A stretch of DNA of 12,817 nucleotides from Euperipatoides rowelli (Eukaryota; Onychophora; Udeonychophora; Euonychophora; Peripatopsidae): the NCBI GenBank assembly GCA_003024985.2, contig PXIH01S0032699.1; one strand, written 5' to 3'. The notes beneath the pieces are model-generated. The model made no database searches. It was not told the origin of the DNA and saw only the letters and a program-made list of their open reading frames with translations. The position numbers and the translations under genes were made by a program. Numbering within the stretch: position 1 is the first letter of the stretch; every line of letters starts with the position of its first letter. Below, piece after piece: positions 8,787 to 12,817 of this stretch.

Positions 8787-8963
8787 TGAATACATTTAGC
8801 GGTATTCTATAAACCATGCAACAGTAACCTGGGGGCTAATGCTACTGAGACCAAGTCGAGCGTGAGAGGAGTGGGAATAGCGCAAGGTGGGAATAGTGGA
8901 AAGGCCAATTCATTAGGTACAGGTGTAAATTATCAACTAAAAAATATTCTGACACATAAGTAA
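8787..8963 (+). other. Locally GC-richer segment with an open frame, unrecognised
   Basis: This patch, mainly 8815-8915, is clearly richer in G and C than its surroundings. The plus strand is open for about 57 codons up to TAA at 8961-8963, without an initiator, giving a G/S/N/T-rich peptide (NATETKSSVRGVGIAQGG). GTGGGAATAG occurs twice in close tandem (8872 and 8888). It could be a piece of a dispersed repeat or a chance open frame; a real exon is less likely. No family is recognised. Confidence 0.25.
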
Positions 8964-10068
8964 AATATAGCTAAATAGTTTTCATGACAAGATATTATGC
9001 ATAATAATCATATTGAGATGCATTATAATACAATTTGTTCTAACAGACAAAGAAATTCCGAATGTCTCTCACAGTCTGATAATACTTATGCTCACAATTA
9101 GGGTTGTGCACAACATAGGTATAGGAAGAATCTAATTCAGAGCAATCAGTGAAAAGTAAATAAAATGGTGTCTATTACCTGATTGCTCTCTTGAGAGGGA
9201 AATCAGTTCATTTGTCCTCCTTTCTAATCCTCCTTAGAGTAGAAACATTCAGTTTAAGAGTAGGCATGCATTCCTCTGGGATGCCACAAGTGATGTAATA
9301 AGCCCATCACTTGGTTAAATACAAGATTATCATATGAAATGTGGTTAACCTATTAACCTGATCAGGTAGCTCCGACAGATCAGCTTTATCATTTTGTTTT
9401 TCGTCTTGCATTCCTTCTTTTTTCTTTCCGTTTGTCAGCAAGATGAAGTTAGCTTTTGGAGAAGTTTATTGTGCTCCCACACATAGGGCCAAGATTTGAA
9501 TAATAATACTTTATATTTAAACTTGTTGCTTTCACTTATCAGATTATCTGCATTGTTAGATACTGCATATTATAGATGGTTACATCTCAACCTTTTTAGA
9601 AAATATAATATTACAGATATAATTATATCTCTTTTAACACTGTATAATATTTCTTTGTTCAAAGTATTTTCATATTTCTTTTTACAAATAACTGTTTTTA
9701 TTCTTTTATTTATTTTACATTTTTTTCATATTTAAAATAATTTTTTATGTTGGAACTATCCCTTTTGGCCTATTTTCTGCTTAAACCTCTATTCCTTGTT
9801 TTTCTATCTTACAAGGTGATAGGATAAATAGGTCTGCTACAACCATACCATATGTTTTTGGAGTTATATGTTAGTCTGTCTAACCAAACATTCCAGGTAT
9901 TGTATTCCATTTCTTTTTTATTGAAATATCGTTCTATTGTTGCACAATCTTGCATTTTCCTGCTGTTCCAACCTCTTAAATTCCATATCTTCAAGCATAA
10001 TATCACATCACCTTGAATAATATGATAGACTTAATAAACTTAGTCTTAAAACAAGAAAAAATATGTAA
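8964..10068. other. AT-rich intergenic DNA with small hairpins
   Basis: No supported gene. Hairpins seen: AGAGCAATCAG / CTGATTGCTCT at 9139-9149 and 9179-9189; CAAGTGATG / CATCACTTG at 9287-9295 and 9305-9313 with a 9-base loop; and the 12-base palindrome ACCTGATCAGGT at 9356-9367. T-rich frames around 9496-9735 are low-complexity. A minus-strand open stretch at 9809-10006 has a more balanced composition but no recognisable motif. Confidence 0.5.
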
Positions 10069-10205
10069 TATCAAGGACAATGAAGTAATTACGTTTTTTG
10101 TATTCATTTAAATGGACAGAGATCCAAAAATGAACAGATTTTTGGATCTCTGTCAATTTAAATTAAAAAAAAAAAAAAAACATCATTACTTCATTGTCTT
10201 TAATA
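10069..10205. mobile_element. 137-bp hairpin MITE-like element
   Basis: Almost the whole segment folds back on itself. The ends TATCAAGGACAATGAAGTAA (10069-10088) and the reverse complement of 10186-10205 agree apart from two substitutions. The inner stem GACAGAGATCCAAAAAT (10115-10131) pairs perfectly with 10138-10154 around a 6-base GAACAG loop. Between these lie unequal T/A runs (T6 on the left, A16 on the right). It is too short to encode protein, and its size and full-length symmetry fit a MITE or foldback. A transcribed copy could form a precursor-like hairpin. The superfamily is unknown. Confidence 0.65.
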
Positions 10206-11256
10206 ATAGATCTTTATTTTCTATTTATTAATCATGGGTTCAGTTCTTAATCATTCCACTATAAATAAGAATGTTTAAATTGCTCTTGCATAAGAAAACA
10301 TATGATGACCATCAAGGAGGTTGGGGTTAATTATCTCCATTAAAACTTCTTTCGTTTCAAATATTTTATTAATTAAATAAATGGGGGGGGGGGGGGGGAA
10401 TAATGTGTAAGGGAAAACAAATAAGTTAGCATTAAGATAAGAAAAGGAAAAACTTAAGATTAAAATTTAAAAAATCGTGAAATATTGCCAGTTTGACAAA
10501 AAGATCTAGTCAAATATAGAAAAAAATATTCAATAGTTAATGTAAAAAAAAAAAGCTCAACTTGAGTTTAAACATAATTAATTAATTGCTATAAATCTGA
10601 GATCTTTGAAGAAATAAAGACATCTTATTTTTCAATATGATGTTGTCACTAAAAAGAAAGAAAAAAAAAACACCTTATAAGAAAAGAGTTAAATAGCCAA
10701 AAGGTGATCTAGGGAGTGTGAAAAGTAAAGCAATCTATAATTGATTAAATCCAAGGTTCAAAACAGTAAAAAAAAAAAAAGATTGCTGAAAGTGCATTAT
10801 TGATCAAAATTACATGTAAACTTTGTTGCAAGTAAATCTCTTGAAAAAAGGCAATTATTTAGAAAATAAAATTTAAAAAAATCTTTCAATTGGTAGTATA
10901 GTGCTAGCTCTTCAATTATTGTATTATATAATCTGAAGTTTATATGTCATATTTTTGTAATATGAAAGAGAGCAAACATTTATAAGAAGTTTTTTTTTTC
11001 TTCTTAAATATTAACATCATTATATTTAATGAAGGCAAACATGAATTTTCTACTTGGAGTTTATAGAAGAAGAATATTTTTTAACTTCAAAAGATTTTAA
11101 AAACTAACAATTGTATTTATTTTTTTGATAAAGGTAGAGTATCTGCAAGTTCAACTTTTATTTAAAAACAAGCCAAAAGTAGGCCTATAAAATCAATCAA
11201 GGAAAGCTATTTGTTAACTTTATTAATATCTTCAATAATAAATAAATTATGTAACT
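10206..11256. other. A-rich intergenic DNA including a G16 run
   Basis: About 1 kb, strongly A-rich on the plus strand, with many A-runs of 8-12 bases. No open frame of note, RNA gene or element boundary is seen apart from the poly-G run listed separately. Confidence 0.55.
10383..10398 (+). repeat. G16 homopolymer
   Basis: Sixteen consecutive G residues in an otherwise A/T-rich region. It is an unstable mononucleotide tract, and the exact length may be an assembly artefact. Confidence 0.9.
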
Positions 11257-11267
11257 TGATACCAAAA
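11257..11267 (+). repeat. Candidate left target-site duplication of the RTE-like LINE fragment
   Basis: TGATACCAAAA here resembles TGATACCCAAAA at 11726-11737, one base longer, directly after the TGA tail. Because TGA is shared with the tail itself, only about nine bases are informative, so this is a weak but plausible target-site duplication. Confidence 0.35.
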
Positions 11268-11490
11268 GAAGACCGATGTTTTTGATATCTGGTGTGTACA
11301 AGAAGAACGTTGAAAATAAAATGGACAGATTTGATCGGAAATGAGGAAGTGTGGAAAAGATGAGGAGGAGGATATAGTATTTTGAACGAAGTTAGGAAGA
11401 GTAAATGGAAATATGTTGGACATGTCTTGAGAGGATATGCTGTATTTAGAATAGTTATAGCAATAGAGGGATGAACAGAATCGGGGAAAA

Positions 11491-11645
11491 GAAGAGGAAG
11501 ACCAAGAAGAGAATGGTTTGATGACCTTAATGACTGGGCTAACATCTGGCAATTCTCTGTATTAAAAAGAAGAGGAAGACCAAGAAGAGAATTGCTGGAT
11601 GACATTAAGAACTGGGCTAACATCTGGCAATTCTCTATTAAAAAA
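11491..11645 (+). repeat. 78-bp (26-codon) tandem duplication inside the LINE ORF2 remnant
   Basis: GAAGAGGAAGACCAAGAAGA starts both units (11491 and 11569), and GGGCTAACATCTGGCAATTC recurs in both. The first unit is 78 bp, the second 77 bp. In protein terms RRGRPRRE ... DWANIWQFS is followed by RRGRPRRE ... NWANIWQFS. The copies differ at several positions (WFDDLND against LLDDIKN), so the duplication is not recent. The duplicated segment is the arginine-rich RGRPRR patch. Confidence 0.9.
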
Positions 11646-11713
11646 GAAGAAATCAAGATAGAAATCTTTGGCGATCAATGAATGCTAACCTCTGCCTCAG
11701 AGAACGCATCCAA

Positions 11714-11728
11714 TGATGATGATGATGA
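11714..11728 (+). repeat. (TGA)5 tail of the RTE-like LINE, including its stop codon
   Basis: Five TGA units directly follow the RERIQ codons, so the first TGA is also the ORF2 stop. Short microsatellite tails in place of poly(A) are usual for RTE-like elements. Confidence 0.8.
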
Positions 11729-11737
11729 TACCCAAAA

Positions 11738-11956
11738 CCAAGTGAACAAAGAGACAACAACAATGCTAATATAAACAATTACATAATAAAATGGTTAAAT
11801 TGAGAATATTAAAAAAATTTAAGTGAAGTGCAGATGAGAATCAAATTTTCATAAAAACCATAAGAATTTAAATTTTGTACCTTTAAGTAAATATTATTTT
11901 ACCGTACTTTAAAAAAAAAAAAAAGAAATACCAAAAAATATCAATGAATCAAATGT
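11738..11956. other. A-rich spacer between LINE fragment and SINE
   Basis: Short A-rich DNA with an A14 run near 11911-11924. No feature seen. Confidence 0.5.
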
Positions 11957-11971
11957 TATATTCATATTTCT
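11957..11971 (+). repeat. 15-bp target-site duplication, left copy
   Basis: TATATTCATATTTCT is identical to 12316-12330. It borders the A-rich 3' end of the minus-strand SINE. Confidence 0.85.
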
Positions 11972-12239
11972 TTTTTTAAAAAAAATATTTATTCACAATA
12001 TATACATTTGTATTACTACATTCTTCTAAAACTGGAGACAACAGTGATGCTTGTATTGGTTTTCTTTGTCCATGTCCATCAGCCATTTTGAATTTTGTTT
12101 TTTTTTCCCTTTGAAAGTTCATCATAAATCCATTTTCTTCTTGAATAAAGAATCCTTGATATATCTACAATTATAAAAATTCCCCGGTACGGTCCGATGG
12201 TGAAAGAAAATTTTCCATTTTTAGCACCAGGGCTGCTTG

Positions 12240-12248
12240 GGATCGAAC
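12240..12248 (-). promoter_or_regulatory. Pol III B box of the SINE
   Basis: On the minus strand the bases are GTTCGATCC, matching the B-box consensus GWTCRANNC exactly. It lies 55 bases downstream of the A box, slightly more than in most tRNA genes but acceptable for SINEs. Confidence 0.75.
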
Positions 12249-12292
12249 TCGCGATCCCTTATGCGCATAAACTCTGGTGGCAAAGATGTTAA

Positions 12293-12303
12293 CCACTGGA
12301 CAA
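12293..12303 (-). promoter_or_regulatory. Pol III A box of the SINE
   Basis: On the minus strand the bases are TTGTCCAGTGG, one mismatch from TRGYNNANNNG, followed by TTAAC as in many tRNA D-loops. It starts 12 bases inside the SINE 5' end, as expected for an internal promoter. Confidence 0.7.
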
Positions 12304-12315
12304 CCAGAGTAGTAC

Positions 12316-12330
12316 TATATTCATATTTCT
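12316..12330 (+). repeat. 15-bp target-site duplication, right copy
   Basis: TATATTCATATTTCT is identical to 11957-11971 and abuts the 5' end of the minus-strand SINE. Confidence 0.85.
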
Positions 12331-12658
12331 ATGGGTTTAACAGTTTGGTTTATTTAACAGATATAACCTAGCGAATAAATTATATTTGTTAAAAATGCTG
12401 AGTAATTTGTGGAATTTTGTTTTTATCATTCAAAGCAATAGTGATGTCAACAATGGCCAAGACATCAACTGTAATCCTTACAAAGGGAAGTGCTTTGCCA
12501 CAACTCACAGTTCATATATCTAATTTCTTTCAAAAGATTGTTAATATAGAACAAGTTTGATGACAGTTAAACCTTTGACAGAGAGAGATGTAGAGTCCTA
12601 TGTATAATATATTTATGATAAAATAAGATTTACAATTATTGAAATTATAGCTTCTTTC
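12331..12658. other. Spacer without a supported feature
   Basis: About 330 bases of moderately AT-rich DNA between the SINE and the right-edge repeat. No open frame of note, hairpin or repeat is seen. Confidence 0.5.
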
Positions 12659-12673
12659 TTTTTTTTTTTTTTT
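12659..12673 (+). repeat. T15 homopolymer
   Basis: Fifteen consecutive T residues just before the right-edge repeat. It could be the poly(A) of a minus-strand retrocopy upstream, but no such element is recognised. Confidence 0.7.
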
Positions 12674-12679
12674 GCTTAA

Positions 12680-12817
12680 TCTTAATATATATAAAACTCA
12701 ACTGTCTGTCCGTCCGTCCGTCCGTCCTTATGCATTCCCACAGTTTTGAAGCTACAGACCTGAGATTTGGCAGAAATGTCTACCTCTACTCTGGCCAGGT
12801 TATAGGCCATTTAAACT
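12680..12817 (+). mobile_element. Left end of a dispersed repeat, possibly Helitron-like, cut by the window edge
   Basis: TCTTAATATATATAAAACTC is followed by a CTGT/CCGT tetranucleotide tract (12702-12727) and a more balanced sequence containing GAGATTTGGCAGAAATGTC. A 5' TC with an A/T-rich start fits the loose sequence rule for Helitron 5' ends inserted between A and T, and the pattern of ATATATAAA, a short GTC-type tract, then a TTTGGCA motif resembles arthropod Helitron-like ends as I recall them. No rolling-circle replicase or 3' hairpin lies inside the window, so this is tentative. Confidence 0.35.
12702..12727 (+). repeat. (CTGT)2(CCGT)n tetranucleotide tract
   Basis: Two GTCT-type units followed by GTCC units, in all about 26 bases of tetranucleotide repeat. 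It lies near the start of the right-edge repeat and is likely part of it. Confidence 0.85.

Larger units (their letters stand above)
11272..11728 (+). mobile_element. 5'-truncated RTE-like LINE: C-terminal end of ORF2 plus (TGA)n tail
   Basis: The plus strand encodes the C-terminal region downstream of the RT domain that is typical of RTE-like LINE ORF2 proteins. DIWC (11284-11295) is followed, one frameshift on, by LKIKWTDLIGNEEVWKR, SILNEVRKSKWKYVGHVLRG, GKRRGRPRR and, after another frameshift near 11650, DRNLWRSMNANLCLRERIQ with a stop at 11714. These are standard RTE-type C-terminal landmarks (WxGHVLR, RRRGRP, WRS). Two in-frame stops, near 11360 and 11472, and at least two frameshifts make it a pseudogene. 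About 150 codons remain of an expected roughly 1000, so the copy is 5'-truncated. It is unlikely to be part of the minus-strand LINE copy, given the opposite strand and different tail; whether they belong to the same family is not decidable here. Confidence 0.85.
11972..12315 (-). mobile_element. tRNA-related SINE, 344 bp, with 15-bp target-site duplication
   Basis: On the minus strand the element starts GTACTACTCTGGTTGTCCAG at 12315. It carries an RNA polymerase III A box (12303-12293) and a perfect B box (12248-12240), then a body, and ends in an A-rich tail (T7 then A8 on the plus strand, 11971-11985). A perfect 15-bp direct repeat flanks it on both sides, the signature of LINE-mediated retroposition. 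The head is strongly structured: ACTCTGGT/ACCAGAGT enclosing the A box, the palindrome TTATGCGCATAA, and GGGATCG/CGATCCC around the B box. It therefore does not fold as a plain tRNA cloverleaf, and the parent tRNA cannot be named. It makes no protein. It would use the machinery of a LINE, possibly one with an A-rich tail. SINE identity is well supported; family name unknown. Confidence 0.82.

Noticed and set aside
9496-9735. 79-codon plus-strand frame resembling a membrane protein
   Set aside because: AT-driven L/I/F/Y/N composition, no family resemblance and no supporting neighbours.
9809-10006. Minus-strand open stretch (KIWNLRGWN ... WNVWLDRLTYN) near a 9-base inverted repeat (9812-9820, 10006-10014)
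   Set aside because: KIWNLRGWN faintly recalls the start of a LINE endonuclease, but nothing downstream fits that domain; the inverted repeat is short enough to be chance.
11207-11656. Two long minus-strand open frames, one with an internal repeat (CQMLAQ ... SLLGLPLLF)
   Set aside because: They are antisense to the RTE-like LINE C-terminus; the internal repeat merely reflects the 78-bp tandem duplication.
12240-12312. Genuine tRNA gene on the minus strand
   Set aside because: A and B boxes are present, but the arms pair in a non-cloverleaf pattern and the unit sits inside a 344-bp insertion with a target-site duplication, so a SINE explains it better.

Overview
This window is AT-rich nuclear DNA from an animal, most likely an insect or another arthropod. 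It has no operons or dense coding, many homopolymer runs, single N bases at about 5312 and 7911, and layered remains of eukaryotic transposable elements. The retrotransposon protein remnants resemble RTE-like non-LTR elements common in arthropods; the species assignment is inference. I see no intact host gene. Every recognisable coding sequence is broken by stops or frameshifts.

Layout: 1-1321 is AT-rich DNA without a supported gene. Two open stretches (1322-1492 and 1543-1727) may be remnants of an unrecognised exon or gene; the second is followed directly by a consensus splice donor. From 2055 to about 4255, on the minus strand, lies a decayed non-LTR retrotransposon. Its ORF1 carries a recognisable OTU-type cysteine protease domain (DGNCLF ... 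HYDNV) and its ORF2 an APE-type endonuclease (TWNVRG ... GDINAH ... SQLDHIL). The copy ends in a poly(A) tail just before the reverse transcriptase should begin. Upstream of its ORF1 (4262-4560) are short direct repeats that could be its 5' UTR. Next comes a 770-bp element with about 30-bp terminal inverted repeats and flanking TA (4629-5400), then a 454-bp near-perfect foldback (5856-6309), then an old diverged repeat (6520-7165).

The middle (7166-10068) is mostly featureless AT-rich DNA with a more GC-rich patch near 8787-8963 and a few small hairpins. A compact 137-bp hairpin MITE-like element lies at 10069-10205 and a G16 run at 10383. At 11272-11728 (plus strand) is the 3' end of an RTE-like LINE: the C-terminus of its ORF2 runs to a stop codon that is the first unit of the (TGA)5 tail. 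It contains a 26-codon tandem duplication. At 11972-12315 (minus strand) is a tRNA-related SINE with A and B boxes and an A-rich tail, bounded by a perfect 15-bp target-site duplication. The right edge (12680 on) looks like the start of a Helitron-like or other dispersed repeat with a GTCC tract.

Nothing here works as a pathway. The interest lies in the mobile elements, above all the OTU-protease/endonuclease LINE, the two long foldbacks that could give double-stranded RNA, and the SINE with a precisely defined insertion.
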